NCBI RefSeq assembly: GCF_000317615.1
Contig: NC_019780.1
Span: 2,997,840 to 3,061,839 of the forward strand
DNA: 64,000 bases
Direction of reading: 5' to 3'
Source: Dactylococcopsis salina PCC 8305
Lineage (GTDB): Bacteria; Cyanobacteriota; Cyanobacteriia; Cyanobacteriales; Rubidibacteraceae
Each line of letters begins with the position of its first letter. Position 1 is the first letter of the stretch. The notes under the pieces were generated by a model that saw nothing but the letters and a program-made list of their open reading frames with translations, did not search any database and was not told the DNA's origin. The position numbers were made by a program, and so were the translations under genes. Shown piece after piece: positions 37,736 to 46,297 of the stretch.

Positions 37736-38517
37736 TCACTTTCATTTTCATCAAAGAGATCAAACAAGCTGTCTAATTCTTCATCCCCTGTACTTTTGCT
37801 TTGAGTTTTATTCTGTTCTTTTGGAGATTCATCATCAGAAAACAATAAATCTAAATCTTCTATATTATCGGTTTCCTTACTGGAAGTAGAATCAGTTTCT
37901 TTGCTTTGGGTTTCGGAGGTTTCCGTGTCTTCAAAAAAGCGATCAAATTCGTCTTCTTCCTCTTCGGGAGAAACAATTAATGTTTCTGGAATAAAGTCAT
38001 TATTATCACTTTGATTTTGAGTGGTGGTTTCTTCTTCTTCCACATCGGCGAAAAATGTATCAAATTCGTCTTCTCTCTCTAAAGATTGAACATTACTCGA
38101 TGTTTGAGAACTCACTTCCTCTTCATCTTCAAAAAAGAACTCGTCTAACTCTTCTGCTTCTTCCTGAAGATTGGTTTCCGATTGAACATTAGAGGAACTC
38201 TCGCTTAACTGTTGACGAGTTTGTTCTAATTCCTGACGAATTTGTGTAACTTCTGCTTGTGCGTTTTCTTGTGCGACTGCTACTTCTTGTTGTACTCTTT
38301 CCCCAATCTGTTCCTCTATCTGTTGCTGATAGTCTTGTTGGAGACGTTGGGTTGTTTCTTCAATGCGTCTTTGATGGTCTTGTTCTAACTGTTTTTTCTG
38401 AGCTTCTAGTTGTTTCTGATACTTTTCTTTGGTTTGGGTCACTTCATTATTTTTCCAAACGAAAATTGCTCCCGCTCCGATCGCCAGACCAATTATAAAG
38501 CCAACAATAATCATCAT
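37717..38517 (-). CDS. Membrane-anchored coiled-coil acidic protein (with slippery A9 end)
   Basis: 266 aa from the ATG at 38517 behind the ribosome binding site GGAGAG. A TM segment (IVGFIIGLAIGAGAIFVW) is followed by a Lys/Gln/Glu coiled coil (residues about 25-110) and then an acidic, Ser/Thr-rich linker with repeated DEFD.FF motifs. The gene ends SDSKKNG at TCA AAA AAA AAC, which contains the -1 slippery heptamer A AAA AAC. The HEAT-repeat frame continues right after it. Function is unknown. A truncated copy lies at 39058-39462. Confidence 0.7.
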   Translation of the reverse strand: MMIIVGFIIGLAIGAGAIFVWKNNEVTQTKEKYQKQLEAQKKQLEQDHQRRIEETTQRLQQDYQQQIEEQIGERVQQEVAVAQENAQAEVTQIRQELEQTRQQLSESSSNVQSETNLQEEAEELDEFFFEDEEEVSSQTSSNVQSLEREDEFDTFFADVEEEETTTQNQSDNNDFIPETLIVSPEEEEDEFDRFFEDTETSETQSKETDSTSSKETDNIEDLDLLFSDDESPKEQNKTQSKSTGDEELDSLFDLFDENESDSKKNG

Positions 38518-38599
38518 TGATTTCTCTCCTCTAATATATTTAATATGATTTTTATCACTTAGCTTAACACTAATCGCAAAAAAAACAACTTTTAACTGA

Positions 38600-38645
38600 G
38601 GGCTTGCTGTTGGGAAACTGAAAATCTTACCAAATCCTGAACCTC
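38600..38645. mobile_element. MITE end fragment
   Basis: AGGGCTTGCTGTTGGGAAAC and the following ATCTTACCAAATCC match the right end of the copy at 29049-29236 on the opposite strand. The rest is missing, and the sequence continues directly into the amidase remnant. Confidence 0.55.
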
Positions 38646-39058
38646 CCGAAACAGTTGGGTTTGCTCCTAATTCTCTCACGCTTTCAGTCCCGATCGAGCG
38701 CCGAGGGGGAGAATTGATTTGTCTCTCTGTGATCGGATCACCACAAGCATCCGTTTCACGCTCACTGCAAGGTTCCAGTTCCAGTTGATTTTATCCCTGA
38801 AACATCCTCCCGAAGTTTCCCCAAGATCAGCTTTACCTTTAACAGGAATGCGAATTTTAGTTGAGAAGCGCGATCGCCCGTCTTCTGGTGTGTTTGGGAA
38901 TACTCTCGCCCTCACTCGTCCTCATACGACACTTGCGGTACTATTAGAGTTAGGATTTATGATTCATCCTACTAAGTTTGAATGGATTATGAATCCGCAA
39001 GAGCAAGAAAAACTGGCAGCGACGATCACGCAAGGAATACAGGCTTTTTTCCGTTTTC
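38646..39058 (+). pseudogene. Decayed partial copy of the amidase gene
   Basis: Fragments of the amidase at 39615-41387 appear in order but with large deletions. 38640-38780 resembles 39925-40050 and ends in a GGTTCCAGTTCCAG piece. 38780-38870 resembles 40766-40845. 38865-39050 resembles 41170-41350. The reading frame is broken. It lies between the two copies of the coiled-coil gene, so it is a relic of a tandem duplication. Confidence 0.8.
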
Positions 39059-39462
39059 TAAGTTCGCCGCCTCTCGCTTAAAAACGACTCTAGTTCTTTC
39101 CGTAATTCCTCGACTTGCGCTTGATAATTTTCTTGAACCGCTAACTGTTGACGAGTTTGTTCTAATTCCTGACGAATTTGCGTAACTTCTGCTTGTGCGT
39201 TTTCTTGTGCGACTGCTACTTCTTGTTGTACTCTTTCCTGAATCTGTTCTTCCATCTGTTGCTGATAGTTTTGTTGGAGGAGTTTGGTTGTTTCTTCAAT
39301 GCGTCTTTGATGGTCTTGTTCTAACTGTTTTTTCTGAGCTTCTAGTTGTTTCTGATACTTTTCTTTGGTTTGGGTCACTTCATTATTTTTCCAAACGAAA
39401 ACTGCTCCCGCTCCGATCGCCAGACCCGCCAGACCAATTATAATGCCAACAATAATCATCAT
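39058..39462 (-). CDS. Truncated second copy of the coiled-coil membrane protein
   Basis: 134 aa from the ATG at 39462. It is identical in most of its first 100 residues to the gene at 37717-38517 (IVG(I/F)IIGL..., VFVWKNNEVTQTKEKYQKQL), with a small insertion in the TM region. After NYQAQVEELRKELESF it runs into SERRRT, encoded by about 45 bp copied from the cytochrome c gene (41665-41705), and stops. The acidic linker and HEAT part are absent. Confidence 0.65.
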   Translation of the reverse strand: MMIIVGIIIGLAGLAIGAGAVFVWKNNEVTQTKEKYQKQLEAQKKQLEQDHQRRIEETTKLLQQNYQQQMEEQIQERVQQEVAVAQENAQAEVTQIRQELEQTRQQLAVQENYQAQVEELRKELESFLSERRRT

Positions 39463-39614
39463 TGATTTCTCTCCTCTAATATATTTAATATGATTTTTAT
39501 CACTGAGCTTAACACTAATCGCAAAAAACAACTTTTAACTGAGATTCAGCTTTAGGCTTCTCTAAAATTTTACCGATTCAGTGCCATAAATCGTCTAGCT
39601 TAAAAAGACCAAAT

Positions 39615-41387
39615 ATGAAGCCTTTATTTCCCTCTATTCTCTGTGGACTAATTGCAACGACAACGCTCAGTTTTCCAGCGTTTGGAGACACTCCATCAGA
39701 TTTCAATCTAGTTTATCCCCCACCGCAACACGAAACCACCGCCGATCGAATTTTTTTCATTGGTACAGCCTCCGCTACCGTTTACATTAACGGAAACCCG
39801 ATTCCACAAAGTAAAGCTGGACATTTTGCTCCCAGTTTCCCCCTAAAAAGAGGAGAGAATAACTTTACTCTACGTTACAACAATCAAGAAAGAAAGATAA
39901 CAGTTACTCGCGTTTCCCCTGTTCCTGAACCTCCCGAAACAGGTGGGTTTGCTCCTAATTCTCTCACGCCTTCAGTCCCGATCGAGCGCCGAGCAGGAGA
40001 ATTGATTTGTCTCTCTGCGATCGGATCACCACAAGCACAAGTTTCAGTGACATTACAAGGAAATATAATTCCCCTTCTACCGCAATCACAGCATCCTTTA
40101 CCCCCCAATTACGCGGTTTTAACGGGACAAAATGACCCTCTTCCTGAGCTTACCCAACTTTACCGAGGATGTTTCACCGCAACCGCGACGGGTAATCTCG
40201 GAAACCCGATTTATCAAATGCAATTAGACGAAAAAACGATCACCGCTTCTGATACCGCTAACATTACCATTCTTTCCCCAGAAGCGTTACCTGTGGTGGA
40301 AATTACTTCCCAATCGGGGGCTGCGCGTACGGGTCCTGGAACGAGCTATTCTCGTTTAACGCCACTTCCTCAAGGTACGATGGGAATTGTCGATGGAAGA
40401 GAGGGAGAATGGCTACGCTTGCGTTATGGGGGTTGGATTAATGCGGCGGAAACTCAAGTTAAACCGAATGCGGTTCAGCCTCAAACGGTGATTCGTAGCA
40501 TTCAGGGAGAACAGAAGGAAAACGCGACAGAAGTGGTTTTTCCGCTACAAGTTCCAGTTCCAGTGAGCGTGAAACAAGGTAAAGAAACGTTTACCCTCAC
40601 CCTTCACCATACTACGGCTCAAACCGATACGATCCGCTTCGATGATAACCCTTTCGTTGAACGTTTAGACTGGGAACAATTAGACTCCGATCGAGTGCGA
40701 TATACGTTTCATCTCAAATCGGAACAACAATGGGGCTACCAATTGCGATATGAAGGGAGTCGTCTGATTTTATCCCTGAAACATCCTCCCGAAGTTTCCC
40801 CAAGATCAGCTTTACCTTTAACAGGAATGCGAATTTTAGTTGATCCTGGTCACGGCGGAGAAGAGTTGGGAGCAAGGGGACCCACTGGTTATCCCGAAAA
40901 ATCAGTGAATCTGAAGGTTTCTCAGTTATTACGGGAGGAGTTGGAAAAACTCGGCGCAACGGTTTATCTGACGCGAGAAACCGATCGCTTTGTGTCTTTG
41001 GGGGAACGAGTGGCGATGATTAATGAACTCCAACCGACGATCGCCCTTTCGATCCACTATAATGCGCTTCCTGATGATGGAGACGCAATCAATACTTCTG
41101 GGATTGGGATGTTTTGGTACAATCCACCTGCTCACGATTTGGCGGTGTTTCTCCACAATTATTTAGTTGAGGAGCGCGATCGCCCGTCTTATGGTGTGTT
41201 TTGGAATACTCTCGCCCTCACTCGTCCTCATACGACACTTGCGGTACTATTAGAGTTAGGATTTATGATTCATCCCACTGAGTTTGAATGGATTATGAAT
41301 CCGCAAGAGCAAGAAAAACTGGCAGCGACGATCGCGCAAGGAATACAGGTTTGGTGGCGAAAAAAGCATCAAGCAAGTCAGCGCTAA
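39615..41387 (+). CDS. N-acetylmuramoyl-L-alanine amidase with SH3b domain
   Basis: 590 aa. Signal peptide (LFPSILCGLIATTTLSFPAFG), a beta-rich region, an SH3-like domain (residues about 228-288; SGAARTGPGTSYSRLTPLPQ), and a C-terminal Amidase_3 domain (about 408-585). The zinc and catalytic residues are present: VDPGHGGEELGA, the Glu in YPEKSVN, SIHYNAL and LLELGFMIHP. It cleaves peptide stems from peptidoglycan in the periplasm, probably during division. Intact, unlike its decayed copy upstream. Confidence 0.92.
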   Translation: MKPLFPSILCGLIATTTLSFPAFGDTPSDFNLVYPPPQHETTADRIFFIGTASATVYINGNPIPQSKAGHFAPSFPLKRGENNFTLRYNNQERKITVTRVSPVPEPPETGGFAPNSLTPSVPIERRAGELICLSAIGSPQAQVSVTLQGNIIPLLPQSQHPLPPNYAVLTGQNDPLPELTQLYRGCFTATATGNLGNPIYQMQLDEKTITASDTANITILSPEALPVVEITSQSGAARTGPGTSYSRLTPLPQGTMGIVDGREGEWLRLRYGGWINAAETQVKPNAVQPQTVIRSIQGEQKENATEVVFPLQVPVPVSVKQGKETFTLTLHHTTAQTDTIRFDDNPFVERLDWEQLDSDRVRYTFHLKSEQQWGYQLRYEGSRLILSLKHPPEVSPRSALPLTGMRILVDPGHGGEELGARGPTGYPEKSVNLKVSQLLREELEKLGATVYLTRETDRFVSLGERVAMINELQPTIALSIHYNALPDDGDAINTSGIGMFWYNPPAHDLAVFLHNYLVEERDRPSYGVFWNTLALTRPHTTLAVLLELGFMIHPTEFEWIMNPQEQEKLAATIAQGIQVWWRKKHQASQR

Positions 41388-41403
41388 CTAAACACTGTGG
41401 CAA

Positions 41404-41841
41404 TTAGTTTGTCCAGCCTTTTTCTGCTTGATCCAAAACATAGGCGGCGACATCTCGAATCTGTTCGTCTGTTAATCGTCTTCCATAAGCGGGCATCGCG
41501 TTTTTGCCGTTTCTAACCTGTTGCGCGATCGCTGCCATGGAATCCATGTTATATTTTTCTAGAGCATCTTGACCTAAATGCTTATTGGCGATGACAGTGT
41601 TGAGGCCGCCTCGATGACATTGAGTGCAATTGGCTTGGGCGAGAAAAACTTTTTTTCCGTTTTCTAAGTTCGCCGCCTCTCGCTCAAAAACGACTTCCTT
41701 TTCCTCGGTTGTTGGAGTGGTCGATGTTTCTTCAGTTTTCGGGGCTTGGGATTGATTGTCTTCAGTTGCCTCAGAACGACCGCATCCACTGATTAAAAAA
41801 GTCACGACGAAAATAAGCGCAAGAATTTTTTTCAGATTCAT
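41404..41841 (-). CDS. c-type cytochrome lipoprotein
   Basis: 145 aa. N-terminal lipoprotein signal (FVVTFLISGCGRS, lipobox Cys at 21), a low-complexity acidic linker (residues 25-50), then one heme domain: CTQCH near 73-77, the sixth ligand Met in KNAMPAYGRRLTDEQI. It resembles cytochrome c6 / cM types on the lumen or periplasmic side. It lies 2 bp downstream of the DoxX gene, a likely two-gene operon. Confidence 0.88.
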   Translation of the reverse strand: MNLKKILALIFVVTFLISGCGRSEATEDNQSQAPKTEETSTTPTTEEKEVVFEREAANLENGKKVFLAQANCTQCHRGGLNTVIANKHLGQDALEKYNMDSMAAIAQQVRNGKNAMPAYGRRLTDEQIRDVAAYVLDQAEKGWTN

Positions 41842-41843
41842 TT

Positions 41844-42401
41844 TTAATTAACCTCCCGATTGATTTCTACAGGAAAACAGTCAGATGCTTCTTCTTTTTC
41901 TGCTTCCCTAGCTGCGATTTGATTATTGATCCAGCTTCCAATAAATGTGTCTAGGGAGAAGATTCCACCGCCATTAACCGCAAAGAAGAGAAACGCGGCT
42001 GCATAAATGGTCGCTAATTCTAAATAAGGAATACTAAAACCAGCCACTAAAACGTGATGGTAGTCAGCAATCGCCATGGTGAAAAAATTGAGTAAGGCGG
42101 CGGGTCGTGTGAACAATCCTAAAGCCACTAATGGGGCGGCAATTAGTTCTGTATAACCCGCAACATAGCTGAAAAAGATGGGAAAGGGTAAGCCAATGAC
42201 TTCTACATAAGCCTCGGCGAATGATTCAACATCGGATAGTTTGTCAATCCCGTTGTGAATCATAAAAAGTCCTACGACGACTCTTAATATCGTCCATGTT
42301 CCTTGTGACCAGTAATTTGGTGTTAGGTTAGAACGAAAGATCGCGGATAATAGATTTGGCATCGGGTTCATCCCTCCTTTGGTTTCACTTTGAAATGCCA
42401 T
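41844..42401 (-). CDS. DoxX family membrane protein
   Basis: 185 aa with four TM helices (VVGLFMIHNGIDKLSD, FFSYVAGYTELIAAPLVALG, ALLNFFTMAIADYHHV, IYAAAFLFFAVNGGGIFSLD) and a hydrophilic C-terminus. DoxX proteins are associated with thiosulfate:quinone reduction and oxidative stress, but the role is often unclear. Cotranscription with the cytochrome c suggests an electron-transfer link (inference). Confidence 0.85.
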   Translation of the reverse strand: MAFQSETKGGMNPMPNLLSAIFRSNLTPNYWSQGTWTILRVVVGLFMIHNGIDKLSDVESFAEAYVEVIGLPFPIFFSYVAGYTELIAAPLVALGLFTRPAALLNFFTMAIADYHHVLVAGFSIPYLELATIYAAAFLFFAVNGGGIFSLDTFIGSWINNQIAAREAEKEEASDCFPVEINREVN

Positions 42402-42461
42402 TAGGTTCTATTATTATTTTATAACTAATTAGTTATAAGCGACAACATAAGCCAAGAGAAG

Positions 42462-42846
42462 ATGATGAGATTAAAACAAAGTTTGGGGTGATTCTGCTTG
42501 TTATTGGTGTTAGGATTTGTCTTAATTCCCCGTTTCAGTAATGCTCAAAGTATCGGTTTAGAGTCTCGCCTTTCCCGCTTGGAAGCAGAAGTGTTTCAGC
42601 GCGCGATCGCGCCTTTCTAACCTAGAATCTCAGATTTCGAGAGTCGATCGATCAGCGCCTTCTCCCTCTCCGTCTCTTCCTTCCCCACGCCAACAGACGA
42701 TTAATCCTTCTTCGGAAATGTTCGATCGTCTCGCCACCTTGGTGATTGAACTCAAAGAAAGAGTACAAACTTTAGAAGCAAAAGTCTCCGAACTGGAAGA
42801 AAATCAGCAACAGCACGATAAGATAGGAGGGTGTAAAGAACGATAA
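42462..42846 (+). pseudogene. Secreted coiled-coil protein pseudogene
   Basis: Starting at 42462 the frame reads MMRLKQSLG, then an in-frame TGA where Trp would fit. The signal-peptide rest (FCLLLVLGFVLIPRFSNAQS) and LESRLSRLEAEVFQ follow. At the HIP1-like site GCGCGATCGCGC (about 42600) the frame shifts by one base into RLSNLESQISRVDRS and continues to the coiled-coil end (LVIELKERVQTLEAKVSELE) and TAA at 42846. One nonsense mutation and one frameshift mark it as broken. Confidence 0.6.
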
Positions 42847-42859
42847 TAAATATAGATTT

Positions 42860-43066
42860 ATGCTAATTGCAGGCTTATATTTGGCGTTAGGCGGACTCTA
42901 TTTGCTGATTATTCCAGGTTTGACCTATTTTTATCTACAGCAACGCTGGTATGTTGCAAGCTCGATCGAGCGCACCTTTATGTATTTTCTCGTATTTTTC
43001 TTCTTTCCAGGGTTACTGCTACTCAGTCCATTTTTGAATTTTCGCCCCAAACGTCGAGAAATTTAA
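42860..43066 (+). CDS. ndhL: NAD(P)H-quinone oxidoreductase subunit L
   Basis: 68 aa with two TM helices. It carries the family sequence [20 protein letters not shown] and the end [19 protein letters not shown]. NdhL belongs to the cyanobacterial NDH-1 complex needed for respiration, cyclic electron flow and CO2 uptake. It is followed by a DUF3007 gene and trpA, the typical cyanobacterial order, although a satellite repeat has entered in between. Confidence 0.93.
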   Translation: MLIAGLYLALGGLYLLIIPGLTYFYLQQRWYVASSIERTFMYFLVFFFFPGLLLLSPFLNFRPKRREI

Positions 43067-43074
43067 ACCTCGGA

Positions 43075-43262
43075 TTAGTGCCTCCTGAAAACAGATATGG
43101 AGACAAGGGAGACAAGGGAGACAAGGGAGACAAGGGAGACAAGAGAGACAAGAGAGACAAGGGAGCGATTTTTCTTCCCCATCTTCCCCATCTCCCCCAT
43201 CTCCCCCATCTCCCCCATCTCCCCCATCTTCCCCAAACTTGGGGGTTAGGGGGCAAAGTTAC
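43075..43262 (+). repeat. MITE fragment with composite 9-bp satellite
   Basis: Starts ATTAGTGCCTCCTGAAAACA, an element end also seen at 29049. About seven units of GGGAGACAA, the spacer GCGATTTTTCTTCCCC and about seven units of CATCTCCCC follow. It ends in CCCCAAACTTGGGGGTTAGG, the palindromic G/C repeat. It separates ndhL from the DUF3007 gene. Confidence 0.8.
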
Positions 43263-43291
43263 CTCATTAAATCGTACAAGAGAAGTAATGT

Positions 43292-43639
43292 ATGCGACGA
43301 ATAGACGCGATCGGACTCACATTAGGCGTTTTCATTGCTGGGGGAGTCGCCTATCTCCTCTTGCGAGTTTTTGGATTAAGTTCCCAAAATGCAGGAGTTT
43401 GGAGTCAAGTGTTATTAGTCGCCGCCTTAATCGGTTGGGTGAGTACCTATATTTTTCGGGTAGTCACGCAAGATATGACTTATAATAAACAACTCCGAGA
43501 CTATGAAGAAGCAGTGATTCAAAAACGCTTAGAAGAAATGACAAACGAAGAATTGGAACAACTGCAAAAAGAAGTGGAAGCAGAAAAAGCCGCTGAATCT
43601 TCTTCTACTGAACAAACAGAAGATAAAAACGAACAATGA
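43292..43639 (+). CDS. DUF3007 family membrane protein
   Basis: 115 aa: two TM helices ([40 protein letters not shown]), the conserved [18 protein letters not shown], and a Glu-rich C-terminal helix. Cyanobacteria- and plant-specific family. Its constant position between ndhL and trpA suggests a link to NDH-1 or thylakoid membranes, though this is not proven. Its stop overlaps the trpA start by 4 bp. Confidence 0.88.
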   Translation: MRRIDAIGLTLGVFIAGGVAYLLLRVFGLSSQNAGVWSQVLLVAALIGWVSTYIFRVVTQDMTYNKQLRDYEEAVIQKRLEEMTNEELEQLQKEVEAEKAAESSSTEQTEDKNEQ

Positions 43640-44430
43640 ACACGGTTTCTCAATGTTTTCAAACCCTCCGTGAAAACGGAAAATGTGCCTTGATTCCTTT
43701 CCTTACCGCCGGTGATCCCGATTTAGAAACGACGGTAAAAGCCCTAGAATTGCTCGATCGCGCCGGTGCAGATTTAATCGAATTAGGCGTTCCCTATTCC
43801 GATCCCCTTGCCGATGGCCCCGTGATTCAAGCTGCCGCCACTCGTGCCTTAAAACAAGGAGTAAAACTAGAGGATGTGTTAGCAGTGGTGGAGACAGTGG
43901 GAAAGAAAATAACCGCCCCGATCGTCCTCTTTTCCTACTATAATCCCATTTATTATCAAGGAGTCCATTCCTTTCTCAGTCGTATCTCCCAAGCAGGAGT
44001 GAAAGGATTAGTCATTCCTGATATTCCCCTCGAAGAAGCGGAAACCGTATTAAACCCCGCCCAAGAATATGGCATTGAAGTCACCCTTTTAGTCGCCCCC
44101 ACCTCTCCCGAAGCCAGAATCAGCGCGATCGCACAAAAATCTCAAGGCTTTGTCTATTTGGTTAGCGTTACTGGTGTCACAGGAACTCGCACCGAAGTGG
44201 GCGCAAGAGTCAAAGAATTATTACCCTTATTACGCGAGGCAACCGATAAACCCATTTGTGTTGGTTTTGGGGTTTCTCAGCCTGAACACGCAGCCCAAAT
44301 TAAAGCCTGGGGGGCGGATGGGGTAATCGCAGGTAGTGCCTTTGTGCGTCGTTTAGCAGAAGCAGATTCCCCAGAAGCAGGATTAAAAGCAATAGAAACT
44401 TTTTGTCGGAGTTTGAAAGCCGCGATTTAA
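43636..44430 (+). CDS. trpA: Tryptophan synthase alpha chain
   Basis: 264 aa. TIM-barrel signatures: [16 protein letters not shown], the catalytic Glu in [19 protein letters not shown] and Asp in [22 protein letters not shown], and the phosphate loop [10 protein letters not shown] / GVIAGSAFV. It cleaves indole-3-glycerol phosphate to indole and glyceraldehyde 3-phosphate. The overlap with the DUF3007 gene suggests translational coupling. Confidence 0.96.
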   Translation: MNTVSQCFQTLRENGKCALIPFLTAGDPDLETTVKALELLDRAGADLIELGVPYSDPLADGPVIQAAATRALKQGVKLEDVLAVVETVGKKITAPIVLFSYYNPIYYQGVHSFLSRISQAGVKGLVIPDIPLEEAETVLNPAQEYGIEVTLLVAPTSPEARISAIAQKSQGFVYLVSVTGVTGTRTEVGARVKELLPLLREATDKPICVGFGVSQPEHAAQIKAWGADGVIAGSAFVRRLAEADSPEAGLKAIETFCRSLKAAI

Positions 44431-44449
44431 TGCTAAATTAGCCTTGTTG

Positions 44450-44716
44450 ATGTAGGTTGGGTGAAATGAAATGCAACCCAACACCTATGTAGGTTGGGTG
44501 AAATGAAATCTAATCCAACACCTATGTAGGTTGGGTGAAATGAAATCTAACCCAACACCTATATCTGTAGGTTGGGTGAAATGAAATGCAACCCAACACC
44601 TATGTAGGTTAGGTGAAATGAAATGTAACCCAACACCTATGTAGGTTAGGTGAAATGAAATCTAACCCAATACCTATGTATGTAGGTTGGGTGAAATGAA
44701 ATGTAACCCAACACCA
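44450..44716. repeat. Seven tandem copies of a 37-bp palindromic repeat
   Basis: Each unit has TGTAGGTTGGGTGAAATGAA and then TCTAACCCAACACC or a variant, 37-41 bp long, with GGTTGGGTG and CACCCAACC-type arms that can fold into hairpins. Seven copies stand head to tail between trpA and the epimerase gene. Related single copies occur at 11.6, 29.3, 37.1, 46.1, 47.4, 55.7 and 58.0 kb. It could act as a terminator-like region. Confidence 0.9.
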
Positions 44717-44746
44717 ATCATCAATAAATAATTAATAGCAAAAACA

Positions 44747-45616
44747 ATGACTTATACAATCGCACTCAAACAAGAAGAACAATATCGGATTTATATTCTA
44801 TCCGATGAAGACAAACAAAGTCGCCTTGAAATTGTTCCTGAAAGAGGAGGAGTTGTCACCAGTTGGCGCATACAGGGACAAGAAATATTTTACATGGATT
44901 GGGAGCGATTTCAAGACCCAGAAAAAAGTGTTAGGGGAGGGATTCCGATTTTATTTCCCATCTGTGGGAATTTACCAGATGATCGATACCTTCACCAAGA
45001 CACAGAATATCATTTAAAGCGTCATGGTTTCGCTCGTGATTTACCCTGGGAAGTGACCACAAGAAACACCGAAAATGGTGCAGCTTTGACGCTAGTTTTA
45101 AGGAGTAATGATGAAACGCGATCGAGTTATCCCTTCGATTTTGAAGTAACCTTCACCTATCGTTTAAAAGGAAATACCCTCACCCTAGATCAGACTTATC
45201 AGAATAATTCTAGTCAACCGATGCCTTTTTCTACAGGGTTACATCCCTACTTTGCGGTGACAGATAAAAATCAAATGACACTAGATATTCCCGCTACAGA
45301 ATATAAAGATAACGTCGAACAAAAAACCTTTTCCTATGACGGTAAATTTGATCTGGAAAGAGACGAAATAGATGCTCAACTTCGTCCTTTATCCCGTCAA
45401 AAAACCAGTTTAGAATTGCCCGATCGAGGCTTTAAGATTAATTTAACTTTTTCCCCCGAATACACAACGGCGGTATTTTGGATAGTAAAAGGGAAAGACT
45501 TTGCTTGTCTCGAACCTTGGACAGCCCCTAGAAACGCCCTTAACACAGGAGAAGATTTATTAGTGATTCCAGCTTGGGAAAGTAAACAACTACAAGTCGT
45601 ATTTGAAATCGCCTAA
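44747..45616 (+). CDS. Aldose 1-epimerase family protein (galactose mutarotase-like)
   Basis: 289 aa. It has the mutarotase/D-hexose-6-phosphate epimerase pattern: GGIPILFPICGNLPDD, the catalytic His region YHLKRHGFARDLPW, PFSTGLHPYFAV with the second His, and FACLEPWTAP with the catalytic Glu. It interconverts sugar anomers or sugar phosphates in the cytosol. It is preceded by the seven-copy repeat. Confidence 0.88.
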   Translation: MTYTIALKQEEQYRIYILSDEDKQSRLEIVPERGGVVTSWRIQGQEIFYMDWERFQDPEKSVRGGIPILFPICGNLPDDRYLHQDTEYHLKRHGFARDLPWEVTTRNTENGAALTLVLRSNDETRSSYPFDFEVTFTYRLKGNTLTLDQTYQNNSSQPMPFSTGLHPYFAVTDKNQMTLDIPATEYKDNVEQKTFSYDGKFDLERDEIDAQLRPLSRQKTSLELPDRGFKINLTFSPEYTTAVFWIVKGKDFACLEPWTAPRNALNTGEDLLVIPAWESKQLQVVFEIA

Positions 45617-45669
45617 AATATGAGGGGTGAATAGCCCCCTACTTAAGCAAAATAAATATTGTCTTAGCC

Positions 45670-46041
45670 ATGAGTTATTTACCCTTATTTGGTCGCATTT
45701 GTCTCTGTTTAATCTTCTTTCAAGGAGCATTTGGTAACTTCTCTGATTTCAGTGCTACTCAAGCAAGAATGGGAGAAATGGGTTTACCTTTACCCGCTTT
45801 ATTGTTAGCTGGAAATATTATTTTTCAGTTCGTTGGTGCAATCTCACTTTTACTGGGATTTAAAGTGCAATGGGGAGCAGTAATTTTAATTGTGTTTCTC
45901 ATTCCAACGACTCTCATTTTTCACGATTTTTGGGTTGATCCAGGGGAAAGAATCGCTTTTTTCAAAAACCTCGCTTTAATTGGCGGTTTGTTATTACTGA
46001 TTCAAACTGGTGCTGGTGCGGTTAGTCTTGATTCAGAATAA
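45670..46041 (+). CDS. DoxX family membrane protein
   Basis: 123 aa with four TM helices (LFGRICLCLIFFQGAFGNFS, LPALLLAGNIIFQFVGAISL, WGAVILIVFLIPTTLIFHDF, FKNLALIGGLLLLIQTGAG). It is shorter than the DoxX at 41844-42401 and belongs to the same broad family. It follows the epimerase by 53 bp. Role unknown. Confidence 0.85.
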   Translation: MSYLPLFGRICLCLIFFQGAFGNFSDFSATQARMGEMGLPLPALLLAGNIIFQFVGAISLLLGFKVQWGAVILIVFLIPTTLIFHDFWVDPGERIAFFKNLALIGGLLLLIQTGAGAVSLDSE

Positions 46042-46297
46042 CTTATCGTCTTAAAAAAACTCAATGCTCGATCGCAATTTATACCACTTAAAAATTTCCA
46101 AAATTGTATTATTGATCAAAAGTAGGTTGGGTGGAGCGAAGCGAAACCCAACACCAATCAGTGACCAGTTAAGCAGTCACCAATTACCAATCGATTATTA
46201 ATTCACTGCTTACTGATAAATGAAGTTTGATTGTAGAAAATAAGACAATTCCCATAGTTATTAAGTTGATAAGCATTGAAAAACTAGCAATAAAAGA

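Noticed and set aside
44450-44716. Seven regularly spaced repeats as a CRISPR array
   Set aside because: Units are nearly identical over their full length with no variable spacers.
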